A DNA stretch of 20,160 nucleotides, taken from positions 5,243-25,402 of the forward strand of contig NMRA01000218.1 in the NCBI GenBank assembly GCA_002633005.1. The letters run 5' to 3'. Position 1 is the first letter of the stretch; every line of letters starts with the position of its first letter. This document shows, piece after piece, positions 8,519-19,838 of the stretch. The position numbers were made by a program, and so were the translations under genes. The notes beneath the pieces are model-generated. The model was not told where the DNA came from and made no database searches. It worked only from the letters and a program-made list of their open reading frames with translations. Source of the DNA: Phoronis australis. Lineage: Eukaryota; Phoronida; Phoronidae.

Positions 8519-10017
8519 CTAAAATGGTAAATGGGTATTATAGTGGAAGAGAACTGTCAATGGTTGATTATAATATAAAACTAACTGATTGTGACATCCT
8601 GAAGTCGAGCACTCTACCTTGATTTTGATGAAGCCGTTATTTATCAGTTATATAGAAATTCAATCAGTGCTACAAAATTTGATCTGTTTTATAAAATGTA
8701 GTACTGAAATTTCTACAAGTGGTGAGACATAACCGAAGACTTTTTCAGTGCTGTTTTCATGTTTTACAAAATACAAAATTCTTTCCAAGAACCTTAACAA
8801 CCAAGCTAATTTTCACAAGGTTCGCATTAGAAACGATTGCGAATGTTATTTTTACAATGGAATTATCTACGGTTACCTTTTACTTAAGTTATCAGAACGT
8901 TGCAGATCTTGCACTATTTGTACCCAAAGATTCATATTTGTTTATTTGTAAAGAAGAGGGCAACCCAAGTCCAAACAGTATCTTGAAAAACAACGTTGCA
9001 ATGTTTCACTGTTATATTTATCAGAAAAGACAATCACTTGCTATTATAAAGAATTTACCAGTAAAATGCAGTTTCTGGAATTATTACGACAACTGGCTGC
9101 TGCATGTTCCCTATTAACACACAGTTTCAACCCACATAATAACTATGGGACATAATTTTCAAAACCAGAAATTGAATTAGTGCATGCAAATAATGCCTTA
9201 AAAACTGTAATAGTGTGCCCATATTTTTTTCTAAAAAATGTTATTTTATAAATAGACGTGAAAGTTTCCAGGACTCGATTAAATATTACAACATTGAAAA
9301 CACTACATGATTCAACAAATCCTTTACCTCATGAACGTATAATTACTTAAAGTGGCATTTCACCATGTTTAGCTGGCTATAAAAAACAAAAACCAAGTTA
9401 GTCCTTATACTCTCATAAAACGGGTGTCATAATATTCCCTACCATGATAGGAATCCATTTCTGTTACCAACAAGAACATCAAAGCCATCAGTGACTCTCG
9501 AGGAAATGCTTTAAAATATGTTGGGGTTTGCCAACCCAGAATTGCAGATTTGAAAACGGTGCATGAATATAATGCCTGTGACTTGAGTTGGTGGCCCATT
9601 CAGTGGTAATTCGCGTGCTAATGTTGTCAAACCTCAAAGTGCTTTGGTAAAGAATTCAATATTGATAGCTGAACAGGGTTGGAATGAAGCTTTAAGTGGT
9701 GAACATGGATGAACTAGAGTAGGTGTACACTTTTTCAAAGCATAAGAGACTGTTATTCAGATTTATTTTGAAATCTTGCATGGAACGGAATTCTCCATGT
9801 GTAAAGTCCTTTAAGAAGAACAGGTGTTCGAAATACTGGGGTTTTAACTCTTTCAAATCTCTATACAATATATATGCCAACTTTCACTTCTTTTACTTTT
9901 TCAGTTTCATACTCATCTGGTAATGGCAGCTCTATTTTATTTAATTTTAGCTAAATCGACATCACACACGGTTTCAACAACCCCATGTATGGCATGCTCA
10001 ACATGTAACAGACCTAC
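8519..10017 (-). other. ADGRA intron (between the TM3 and TM4 exons)
   Basis: 1.5-kb phase 2 intron, donor AG|GTAGGT. An open frame of 132 codons on the plus strand (8719-9117) and shorter ones have AT-driven composition, no recognised domain and no splice support, so I do not call them genes. No clear repeat is visible. Confidence 0.85.
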
Positions 10018-10203
10018 CTAGCCGACACGGTGATCCAGAAGAGGGCGCTGATGGAGAAATAGTGGAGACCAATACCAACAATTTTACAGCCAACCTCCTG
10101 ATCTATTCTGTTAATGCCCAGGGTGTAGCCAACACACAGCAGCAATATACATAGACAGATGTTGATCAGAGAGTGTTTAGCTTTCTTTGGGATCCTGATG
10201 TGA
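10018..10203 (-). CDS. ADGRA: ADGRA-type adhesion GPCR exon (intracellular loop 1, TM2, TM3)
   Basis: 186-base exon, acceptor TTTCTTTCAG and donor AG|GTAGGT. It encodes 61 full codons: HIRIPKKAKHSLINIC (loop 1 into TM2), TM2 (LCILLLCVGYTLGI), then QEVGCKIVGIGLHYF into TM3. The Cys of EVGCK (residue 92 of the window protein) is the TM3-end cysteine expected to bond with Cys178 of loop 2. Human GPR125 has HMLVNLCFHIFLTC and CQAVGIILHYS at these places. The open frame continues upstream of 10203, but the splice site and homology set the exon start there. This exon and the next are both exactly 186 bases. Confidence 0.93.
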
Positions 10204-11002
10204 CTGAAAGAAATCAACAACAGGTGTCGCTTCAATCAATTTATAGGTTGTCTGAGAGAAGAGGGGGCTAATAAACGACACCAGGGTAGATTTATGAAAT
10301 AGCATTGTAAAGAATGATGAAAATTTTACACAAGTGAAAAACTGACACAGCAAATTATAAGTCATGCATTAATGGCTATTTATTCACTTAGGTCCAGGAA
10401 TTCTTGTTTTTTTTATCGTTCTGTACTCGTTCTGCAATGTTTGGAATTGAAACCAGAAAACGTTTTATGAGCTTTCATACAATTTTTAATTTTTTCAACA
10501 TGAGTGGAGCACCATAGGGGGCTGGGGGTATGGCTAACCACTTTTTTCAGTGCGGCGCTGCCCATGGTCTATGGGCAGTACACCACAGGGGGGCTGGGGA
10601 GGCTATTGCCCCACCACACTTTTTTCAGTGCTGCGCCGCCCATGAACAAACGCACCTATTTTTAATGGATAAAATAAACTTTGACAAAAATAGTCCTATA
10701 TCCACGACTTTTCTGGTGACACCGAGTTAAATTTTTCTTGTTTACATTTGGAGAGTGCAAGCACATTGGAGCTTTGGCTATTTTCTTGTACCCAAAACAA
10801 AGATCATGAATCGTTTTGATGAATCACAATCAAAAAAAGTTTATTTCAATTTTAACCACTTTTTCGCCAAACTCCGGTCCATCAATTTTCAACAAAGAGG
10901 CTAAACATCACCAAGGCATTCATATTTTCTGAACTATTTCTTTTTTGATATCAGATATCAGTTAAAAATGTTTCACTGTCTCCAAATGCTATATAGACTT
11001 AC
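10204..11002 (-). other. ADGRA intron (between the TM1 and TM2 exons)
   Basis: Phase 2 intron of 799 bases, donor AT|GTAAGT and acceptor TTTCTTTCAG. It contains the G-rich duplicated repeat at 10510-10648. Confidence 0.9.
10510..10648. repeat. Duplicated G-rich repeat within an ADGRA intron
   Basis: Two copies of a unit made of GGGGGCTGGGG, a short C-rich or AC-rich spacer, then ACTTTTTTCAGTGC, GCGC and GCCCATG. Copy 1 is about 10510-10566 and copy 2 about 10580-10643. Its G-rich start and C-rich follow-on resemble the feature at 19807-19838, so both may come from one dispersed repeat family. The duplication is seen; the family link is inference. Confidence 0.7.
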
Positions 11003-11160
11003 ATAAAGCAGGACACATAAGTCAACATGGTGGCTGCCAGACAGAGAATGCATATTCCACTTCCTGCGTACATGACAGGCTGAAGGAGGAATGAAGACTG
11101 GGGACGGGACGAGTCCCAGGGAGAGTCCATGTCTGAAGAGGGTGTTGGTCTCACTTCATC
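11003..11160 (-). CDS. ADGRA: ADGRA-type adhesion GPCR exon (post-GPS linker and TM1)
   Basis: 158-base exon, acceptor CTGATTTCAG and donor AT|GTAAGT. The phase is 0 at the start and 2 at the end, and the open codon joins the next exon to give Ile. It encodes 52 residues: a Ser/Asp-rich linker (DEVRPTPSSDMDSPWDSS), then LLQPVMYAGSGICILCLAATMLTYVSCF, which is TM1. Human GPR125 has LLHPVVYTTAIILLLCLL at the same place, so the LLxPVxY start is a good anchor. No GPS cysteines are in this exon; the GPS (C, C and LSNYAVLM in human) must be in the exon before it, which I could not find. There is no start codon here: the gene is truncated by my ability to see its upstream exons. Confidence 0.9.
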
Positions 11161-13740
11161 CTGAAATCAGAAAAAGAACAGATTTGGTAAGATGAATGTA
11201 CGCCAAGGAGTGGAAACCACCTCATTAAGAGATCAGGACTAATCTGTGAGTTCTGTTAAGAAGAAATAGTTGTCAACACAATTCATTTCACAGGCAAAGA
11301 GAGAAAAAGTTGACAAAAAATGAGAGAACTTACAATACAAAAACCTCTTAAAATTACACAGAATTTTACCAACACCTAGATTGCAAATCCTATGAAAGCG
11401 AATCACAATTTTAAGCCCAGGTTAGCACTGGCAATATTCACACAAGACTATGATAGAAAGAAGACTACGGCAATGGCAAAAAACACACTGGCTGTATTTA
11501 TAGAACAAACAAGAGCATTCTGCCAAGTGATAGTGTTCCTTAAATAACAAACAGGAACAATGGACTAAATAAACAATTCACTGCTGACTTTAAATAAACT
11601 GATCACTTGTCAATGTGCTTACATCCAGAAATCACCACTCACAGAAAAATGTCTTGCACTATATTTGGACATACATACTCACTAGAAGTAAACCACTTAA
11701 GTTGTCACTTGAGCTATTTATCTGGAATTTGCTGCTGCTTCTGACCATCAGTTTTAGAATGGATTGTATTGGTCAGCAGCAGTGTGTGACAACTGACAGA
11801 GCCCGTACTAATTTCTTCATGTTCAACAAGATTACAAGTTTAAATTCCACACGGTAAAAGAAATTAGTTCCTATCCCATGCAGCTCATGACATTTGAGAT
11901 CATACCAAGGGGTAAACGGTCATGGGTTGAAAATTTTTTGGGTAAAGTCCTACTCAAGTTAAAGGTTAAATAAAGACACTTTCTTTCACAGAGCAACAGT
12001 CATTTTCCCAGGGGTCTGCGACAACTGTTGTAGATCGTTCAACAGCTGGTTATTTGTGCATGAGAACCAGTCACAAAAAACACGTGCAGAGACACCTGGC
12101 TGCAATCACATTCAGTCCAGAACACAAGAAACTGCACTGAACAATAATAATGCTAACTTCATAATAATAACAATAATGCTATCTACTTACAACTCACTGA
12201 TCATATCCAAAATAAAGTCAGTAAACCTATAAACCACCTGAAACTCTTAGTAACTTAAAAGTCAAATGCACTGCCATCTACAACAACCAAGCACCGAAAA
12301 AAATCTTTTCCATGTTTTCAATACAACAAGTTGACATAACAATTTTACATGAGCACAAGCAGAGTTTATCAATTACTTCAGCTGCTGGACTTGGGTTGAA
12401 GCTAATCATTGCTGTTTGTGGCTTGTGCAGAGGTAAATCTTACCAGAATCACAGTACATTCTACGTCACCAAGTCATTACTTTACAATGTGGGGGTGACA
12501 AGCGCCAGCCAGCCTGTCAAGCTTGACTTCACAACTGCCTGCAGCATAGTGTGTTCAACCCCAACATTACACCTGTTCAACTCAGTTTGTTAATCACTTT
12601 AAAATTTCCTGGGAATACTGCAACCTAAGGCCATCATGTATGCCATGTGACACAGGAAACAAAATTATGTAGACTTTGATACCCCGTATTTTTTCTATGT
12701 TGTATTTTTTACTCTAGCAGTTCCTCTGAAGCCAACTATACTCATAAGTCATGTCCACACCTTGAGTTACCCTGGAACAACTTGCTCCAGTCAGTGAAGT
12801 GTCCATACTAAACATCCAACACATTGTGATAAATATGGCACAAAAAGGATTATTCGAATCCCATATGTAAAGTTCGTGTAATATTTTGTGGCTGACCTAT
12901 TTTCTTCTTACCGTGTAAAAATTCAGTGCCAACTACAAGGGAGAAAACGTAACCACCCTATAGCAGAAATCTGCACATAGTCAAAGTATATTGAGGCCTC
13001 TATTTTCATGCGAAACTGAGTATTAAATACATATCCAACAAAAGAAATTTTGTTTTTTTGTAAAATTTGCACTGCATCATTCCTACACATCAATATATCA
13101 TTCCGCAAGGGCATGCAACACCTCGCAGAAGTTTTTTGACGGGCTGTTTTCCACTTATTCCAGTTGCAAAATTTGAACTGTGAACAATAGGAGGGAGTTT
13201 GCACTTAAGATTCACCTAACTTTGCATCTTCACCAACCTTAACGACATTCATATAGCAAGTCAGCCCTAGAGTTTTGGCCATGTATTTTGTCCTATTACA
13301 GGTTGCCTACTCAGCTACTTAGAACGACGAATGACGTAGTGGTTAGAGAGCACTGATTCAACTTCCACATCAGCAACTAGCCTTTCGACAAATTCTTCAA
13401 ACTTCAGGTCTGTGAACTTCAATTTCTAGGGTCACCGGTTGCCAGAGCTATTGTCTGGCTAAGGTTAAGCGCCACGCTCTCGTGTAAGCGCCCACTTTTT
13501 ATTTCATGAAACTTCCGATATAAGCATCCATCTCCATGTTAAGAGCAATCTACCCACAATGCTTGTCAAACCTATGCTGCAACAATGTAGCTATAGTATG
13601 TTTATTATTATGCCAGATGTGTTCCATACTTCATGGACAGCAAGGACAAAGCAAACATTCCTTCCCCAGTGTGTGACAGCATAAGCCACCAAAAGACCTG
13701 CTGGGCAATGGAGATAACCTGACACTGCAGAGCAATCTTG
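11161..13740. other. Upstream of the ADGRA TM1 exon: probable intron, no exon found
   Basis: AT-rich DNA with no convincing exon on either strand. I read the minus strand here for a GPS or GAIN exon and found none. It includes AAT-rich simple sequence (about 12139-12186), one copy of the TACCCTxGAACAA motif at 12766-12785, and short unsupported open frames (11615-11857 +, 12312-12593 +, 12923-13204 -). Confidence 0.55.
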
Positions 13741-13800
13741 AGCCCCATTCACACACATCCTACCCTTGAACAACTTGCACTAGTGCAACTTACCTCACTT
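13741..13800. repeat. Repeat fragment related to the 14.0-kb foldback
   Basis: It has TACCCTTGAACAACTTGC (13761-13778), overlapping the perfect 14-bp palindrome TTGCACTAGTGCAA (13775-13788). The same motif occurs at 12766-12785 and at both arms of the foldback at 13982-14122. A run of CA follows at about 13813-13823. It is probably a fragment of the same small element. Confidence 0.5.
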
Positions 13801-13950
13801 TTAGGAAGAGCATCCACACACACACATTCAATAACTAGGGTAAGGCGGAAGTCCTCCCTCTGTACATGACAATAAACAGCTGATTCCAATATGGCACACA
13901 AAAGAAGACCTGTCTGTTATGTAATCGTGGATGATAATTACTTCCGCCTT

Positions 13951-14140
13951 GTGGCCACACAGGCATTAGAAGTGGCGCAAGTTACCCTAGAACAAGTTAC
14001 TCAACCTCGATACGGTGGAGTAAGTTGTCGCAAGTGGGGCAAGTTGTACTAGTTTAAATAGCGTTCACAGGACCCTCAAACATAGCGACAACTCGTTCTA
14101 GGAGTAACTTGTTCTAGGGTAAGTCAGTGTGTGGACAGCG
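13951..14140. mobile_element. MITE-like foldback element
   Basis: Arms 13982-14002 and 14102-14122 are perfect inverted copies of 21 bases (core TTACCCTAGAACAAGTTACTC). The match extends outward, with gaps, to CCACACA at left and TGTGTGG at right, and a nested inverted pair (AGTTGTCGC / GCGACAACT) lies in the centre. The element is under 200 bp and has no coding potential, as expected of a non-autonomous inverted-repeat element. The boundaries are approximate and I did not identify a target-site duplication. Confidence 0.65.
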
Positions 14141-16863
14141 CTTTAGATCAGAAACTGGATAGTCGGTTCCAAGTTTAGATGAATATGTACTAAAAATGAA
14201 GATAAATCCAGCCTAGCCTTTACTACAATCATGACTGATGGCCTATGTAGACAGTCTCCCCAGGGCAAAGTATAAGTGCTCCACCACAGACAGCATGATA
14301 AGACCCTAAAGGACAAAACACACAACCAACATTCTGTGTAACAATAGAGTAGTCAAATGATGCTTTGATTTCAGATTATCCCCCCTTACTCTGCTCATAA
14401 TACCATGCACAAAGACATTCAGTATTCCAGCATAAGGCCTGATGACATATCTCAAATTATAAATTGAAAGAACCTCATGAAATTGGTACACAAATTCTCA
14501 AAACAATGTTTTGTTTACTAAAAGTGAACTCAACTATACTGCCATTAATGCAGGAACATACATCAGTCACCTGCCGTGTACAAATTCAGTCCAACCATTT
14601 TGAATTTTCAGTACTATTAAAGGCTACACCCCAGTCGAAATTGACATGCACTTTGGTCTCTCTACCCACTGTAAGTTTCCAAATCCCGACCCAAAGGCAC
14701 ACAAACAAAAAACATATATAACGTTCTATCTAATCTAAAAATCCAGACCACATACCAATTTGAAGTTTCAGACAGAGCCACAAACATTCAGCTGATATGT
14801 CCACTTCAGGGTTCAAATCACAGTTCCAAAAACTAGATGACATACAGTGCACTGTGAGTATCTGAGACTGACAACCAGTTTTTCCAATCCATGGATACTG
14901 TGTTAACAAATTGTAAAATCGGAGCTTAGTCTCTCATGTAACCGTTACCACACTTACAACATGTTAAAAACTTAAGTCTGGGCTTTCAGTAAAAACCTGT
15001 TGTGTTTTTACACTTGAATACCTGAAGCATCAGTAAATACCTCACTGTCAATGAGCACTGTCCTTTACACATAACACACACACAATAGCAACTGAACATC
15101 AAAGATGTGAAAACAAGATTATTCCCACACTTCTTGAGTCTCCAGTTGGACAAAAGTAAATTAGCTGTGACCCTGCATGACAACAATTTTAATATACAGG
15201 GGTCATGAACACACACAGATTTAGACCCCAACCAACAGGACTACCACAAGCAGCTCATAATGATGCATTAGTTTGAATTCAAATGACATAAGATTTTCTT
15301 CAAGATAGTTTTAAAAAGTCACAAACGTATTGTAATTAAACAAATTTTTCGTCCAAATGTATACAGTATATTAAAATCTAACAACAAAAGCTCCAGTCCA
15401 ATATACATTGAGAATGAAATTTTTATACAAGTCTAATCGTTACCATAATTTCAGTAGCAATCTTTAATGCTAACGGCCGCAGTGTAGAAAGATTAAAGGT
15501 GAGTGCTGTTTACGTTATAATGACTACTACCTTGGAACATCTCATTTCTCATAATGCAGTGGCGAATATCAAATGTTTTGACTTATTGTGTTATATGGCT
15601 AACTAGGGCTAGAATACACCTCATGGTGTTATTTTTGGCATTGTTATGAAAAGTATCCATGGACTTAAGGTTGTGTAGGACCTTATTGACAAATCTTCAT
15701 ATTTAGGTAAGGATCTACAAAACCATAGATTTTAAAACAGTGAAAATATTTTGGGAAAGTAGAAAATCTGTAAAATTTGATAGTTGACTTTTTGACCAAT
15801 CTGCCATTAATTGGGACAGATGACCATTTTTAGTAATATTTAGCAAAAAGGAAAGATACACTGAGAGCAAAACAATGGTATCGATGACACGATCAACTCT
15901 AATTTGATATAAATGTTCAGGATGAGATCTCAGAAATGCTGTTGTCATTTTTTAAAATATCATTTCTTGTTCGCCTCATGTAACTTAGTCCTATTTTTGA
16001 TCACCCTTCATGCAAAGGTGGAACATTTTAAAAACAATTTCCAACGATGTTTTGAAAAATAATCCATAAAGCACAGTATCTGAAAGTATATGAATCTGAT
16101 CAGTCATTTCTGAAATATGATGTTCCAAAGTTAGCCAAATTTAGACATTTTATAGGGTCTTACATAACAGTAATAAACAACTTCATATCTCACTTAAGTT
16201 GACTATATCGATCTGCTGAAGCAGCATTCAATATAAGTTTAACTTCTAAAGACAGATGGATTATGTAAAAGTTTTAGTAGAGGGCAGAGGCTAATTGAAA
16301 TGTGACACTAGCAAAACAGGTAAACAAGAGTTAATTAACTATTAAAGAGGTGTAGACCACTTAAAATGAGACAGACTAAACCAGTGAGATTAGCTAACGA
16401 TACTATCGATAGTATCGTAAGTCAATAGTCACTTTCTGGAATATCACCATGCCTTCTCTATAATTCTGCAGTATTTACCCACAATGTTATGTACATGTCA
16501 AGCACTTGTCGTACAGTTCGTAGTGCACTGCTGCTGTACATATCACGTTATGTGTCAGCAATAGTTTGCCATTCGTCAGTCTGATACCAATTAAAAGTAA
16601 TTCTCTACTAATTTAGCACACTCACCTCATTTTGCACACTCAAAATCATTTATAAAAAGAATATTTTGTCCCTCAAATATTTTGCTTGAGGCTACATGGT
16701 GGGAATTTCAGGCATCACCTAATTCACACACAGTCAGTTTTGCATGTCCTTCCAGTTGTCATAACGGGGTCATTTTGTCTGACTACTTTTAGCTAGTACA
16801 GAAGATGGCCCTGGTGAAATAACACCCATCCACAAGATAATGAGTAGACAGGTGTCTTTGTAC
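14141..16863. other. Non-coding stretch, no gene supported
   Basis: Read on both strands without a convincing exon. Open frames at 14464-14721 (+), 14986-15231 (-) and 15715-15948 (-) have no recognised domain and no matching splice sites. It includes a perfect 22-bp palindrome (16397-16418) and a small hairpin with arms CCTCAA/TTGAGG near 16672-16691. It is either ADGRA intron or intergenic. Confidence 0.5.
16397..16418. repeat. Perfect 22-bp palindrome
   Basis: All 22 bases are self-complementary about the centre TATCGATA (16404-16411), with no spacer. It could extrude as a cruciform or be a dimeric binding site. No neighbouring gene explains it. Confidence 0.95.
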
Positions 16864-16950
16864 CTTTTGTGGCACACAGGGCACACATGGCTCCCACGAC
16901 AACACTCACTCCACTGATCAAGATTCTACACCACAACAAGGCATACTGTC
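16864..16950 (-). CDS. Weak candidate exon of a membrane protein (DRAM-like?)
   Basis: An open stretch on the minus strand lies between an acceptor-like TTCCCAG and a weak donor AAAG|GTACAA. It has 28 codons, phase 1 at both ends. It reads QYALLWC, then RILISGVSVVVGAMCALCAT, a single hydrophobic segment with a basic end. It resembles a transmembrane segment of the DRAM/TMEM150 family (human DRAM1: RMVISAVSCAAVIPMIVCAS). No companion exon was found on either side and the splice sites are poor, so this may be chance. Confidence 0.2.
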
Positions 16951-17522
16951 CTGGGAACAGTTTCTACAGCATGAGTGCAAACTTTAAAATATTGCAAAAA
17001 CAGTAACCTAATTTAGGATAGTACTGATGCTACCTCTAAACTGCACTACACACATGTACCTCAAGGCTTGAACCGACTGAATCACTTTCATAGATCACCT
17101 CCATAGCTATTTCTTTCACTCCACTTTTATCTAGCCCACTGTCAGGTTGTAATTAACTATCTACTGTGGCCCATTATCCCCCAACTATACAGATAAGTTC
17201 TAGTACAATCAGACACTCAACCTGTTGATGTACATCTCTGGACCACTGTGTTAAACATCTCAGGATAAACCTTATTGTGGTGTCACCAATTCACTTCTGT
17301 GCAATGGCTGTGTAAACATTCTGGATACAGTAAGTGTATTGACAGAGCTGGCATTTCCTTACATATGGTTTAAGAAGGTTTACAAGGTAGCTGGAGAAAT
17401 TGATTATAAAAATTACAAGGAAGAGTGGAAGACCTTTACCACCATGAAGCTAAATTGGCAATCTGTTTATCTCAAGATTATTAGACAAGTGTGGTAGCCT
17501 GGTCATGTCCCCAAGGCCTGCT
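16951..17522. other. Non-coding stretch, nothing recognised
   Basis: Read on both strands, it gave no exon, RNA gene or clear repeat. Confidence 0.5.
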
Positions 17523-17870
17523 TAATCACTTTCAAATCTGAAGAAGTCATATAAGTAAACAGGGCTACCTTACATACATTTATGCTTATGTCATGCTGAA
17601 TGCAATTCAAAAGAAAAATTCTAAACCTTCCTAGCTGTAGACAGATTAATGGATAAGCCTCTCAGTGAGTTCTCCAGGCTAAAATTTTGGAAGTGTTAAG
17701 CAGTGTTCCGCTCATTGCTCATTATTTGCTAGGAACCAATCTCATATTGGTTCCTAGTTATTTTGAAGAGACGTCCCTGGGACAGGCTCAGCCATACTCA
17801 GGACAGTGTTTACTCACTTCCAAATCTAAAACAGTCATACATGTAAACATGGTTACCTTAAACATATACA
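17523..17870. repeat. Diverged direct repeat (~60 bp, 288 bp apart)
   Basis: Copies at 17523-17582 and 17811-17870 share the order CACTT(T/C)CAAATCT, GTCATA, GTAAACA and TACCTTA with scattered changes, roughly three quarters identical by eye. The surrounding 17.5-17.9 kb may be an old duplicated repeat. The perfect inverted repeat at 17729-17757 lies between the copies. Confidence 0.65.
17729..17757. repeat. Perfect 12-bp inverted repeat with a 5-base loop
   Basis: CTAGGAACCAAT (17729-17740) and ATTGGTTCCTAG (17746-17757) are exact inverted copies around CTCAT. As RNA this is a compact hairpin. It has no run of T after it on either strand and no known role. Confidence 0.9.
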
Positions 17871-19806
17871 TAGGGTAATTCTAAACTCATGTGTTGTACT
17901 TTCATCTGCATAGTGAACGCACTGCACATCATCAAAGGCACATGGCACAGAGGCAAATCACTTGCTCGATTGCCTACTAATATTAAAAAATACTGGTTTA
18001 GGCATCAGATACAGAAAGCAATTTGAATGTTTGTGAATTAAACTTATTAAGGTCAAATCTGTTTAATTACTTTTCCTACATAGTTATTTTAAAGTAAAAT
18101 CCCGTTGATTTGTGTCACAAGTTCAATCTTACTTTCTATTTTTCAAAAGGATAAGTACCGTCAAATCAGTGCTATACTTCTGTACGGTAACTACCATCAC
18201 ACAATATTTTGATAAATTTCGAACATTCACAATAATGATAGAAACTCCTGAAAAAAGAAAAATGGACAGCTTGGGGTATCATTTATGTCTAAATTTGGCG
18301 AGATTTTTGCATTCTAGTATATGAATAATAAAGAGTGTTAACTAGCAAAACCTCACTGACTTGCCTATTGTCTAACTCTAGTGTAATCTCATCACATTGA
18401 AAAATGAAGGCTTTAGTCACTGTAACTAGTTCACACTACAACAGTAAAGGCCCACAGACATTCCACATTCCAAGGATAGTGAGAGGTTGAGTTTGAACGG
18501 GATCAATATGCTACATCCATCAGTCATAATTCCCGCCAACTCCAATGCCACAATTCTAAGTCATGTGGACAACTAAGTCACTAGACAAGCAGTTTAGATT
18601 TGTCCCGTCCATCAATAACCACTCAGAATAGTATATTTGCTGGCAACACACAAATAAACTCTGATAACATTACTCTTCCTGGCCTTATCCAAACACTTTT
18701 AATGACAAATGTATTCCTATTTAGCCCAAGACTTGTGTTTGATTATTATCAAGACATTGAGTAAACAGGAAGGTGGTTATTTAAAGCCACTACAGCATTG
18801 GATATCCATCTGCAGGAAACCATGCAATTTAAAAAATAAAATCACGCCAGGATTTAAAACGACAAAATGTGAAAGCATGGGCAAGTTAGTATTACTGCTC
18901 CATAGAATTGTTCATACAGCATAATGCAATATGTGACCGCAACCATGGCGACATCATCTGAACATAGCAATATAAATGAAATGAGACATTCCACAAGTTG
19001 ATATTTACCAGTTATTGTATACACAGATGTCCATGCATCAGATGGGCAACAAATCCTGCCAAATGCATCTCGTACAACAAAACAATAGTTATCCACACAA
19101 CACCCGTTACGCACATGCGTAATATTCACCAAAAGACAACGGCCCCAACATATAAGAACTCTAAGTTAAACCTAGCCAGTGACCAAAATACAGCATCCAC
19201 CACTGCAAACCCTCCAAGCTTCATGGCTATTTGCCAGGTTGCCCTGATAATGTAGTGGATGGTGAAGGAGTTCAACAGACCACTGCATGGTCTGAGTTCC
19301 AGCCTTCTGGAGCCCATGCTACAGGAAGTCGGGATTAATTGGCTGCCCTGTCTCTGCTGATGCTGCATGGCTAATAAATACTGCCATCCACTGTTGATAA
19401 CTGGGTAGGCAGTGTGTTTATGTTCACAGTCGGTTGGCATTCCAGTTCAATTAATTACATATCAGGATGTTTATTCCCTGCTCAAAACTAACATGGACCC
19501 TGCATACTGTATTCAGTTCATGACTTCTGAAGGTCAGTGGATTTTATTTACATAACTTTCCAACTCATAGACATAAATGATTATTGTCGACATTTTGGAT
19601 TAATCAGTAAAATCAAGATGATCATTTTTGCATTTGGTCTGACTAATATTTATCCTTAAAATGTGAGCAAAGCAAAATGTGTTTCATCACATATCACATT
19701 CTCTCACCACAAATGTCTATGAAGTAAGGTAGAAAAGATGGACTATTAAGACACAACCAATAATATACAACTAAAAGACAAATGTATAGTCCCATAGGTG
19801 GACTTA
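17871..19806. other. Non-coding stretch, no gene supported
   Basis: Several short open frames occur. The longest pair, on the minus strand at 18854-19132 and 19126-19440, encodes hydrophobic peptides, but they are in different frames, match no family I know and have only weak splice signals. No clear RNA gene is visible. Confidence 0.45.
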
Positions 19807-19838
19807 GGGGGGGGGCAGGGGGCTCGGCCCCCCCCCCC
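19807..19838. repeat. G-run/C-run foldback at a repeat end
   Basis: Nine G, then CA, five G, CTCGG and eleven C. This is followed by TCCTTGGCTGCCGC and an A-rich stretch (AAAAAAATAAAATG). The G-run/C-run pair can fold, and the A-rich end suggests the 3' end of a retroposed repeat. Confidence 0.6.

Noticed and set aside
8719-9117. 132-codon open frame on the plus strand
   Set aside because: It lies inside a well-defined ADGRA intron, has AT-driven composition and no domain or splice support.
12001-12110. Minus-strand 38-codon stretch with Cys and Trp after a CAG acceptor, considered as a GPS or GAIN exon
   Set aside because: It lacks the GPS cysteine spacing and the following Asn-Phe/Tyr-Ala-Val-Leu pattern, has a stop before any donor, and the acceptor is poor.
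12191-12237. Minus-strand 47-base exon (VVYRFTDFILDMISE) resembling part of a GAIN domain
   Set aside because: The donor GTAAGT is good, but the acceptor lacks a pyrimidine tract, the branch-like TTACTAAG is too close to it, and only about 1 kb would remain for the rest of the GAIN domain.
13325-13430. Second tRNA-derived SINE (A-box-like GTAGTGGTTAGAGAGCAC near 13337)
   Set aside because: There is no convincing B box at the expected distance; only a degenerate GGTCTGTGAACTTC is present.
13800-13919. Minus-strand 40-codon open stretch ending at a strong donor AG|GTAAGT
   Set aside because: The donor overlaps the inverted-repeat element, the peptide matches nothing known and no companion exon was found.
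18854-19440. Hydrophobic minus-strand open frames (92 and 104 codons) as exons of a membrane protein
   Set aside because: They lie in different frames, the flanking splice sites are weak, and neither peptide matches a family I recognise.
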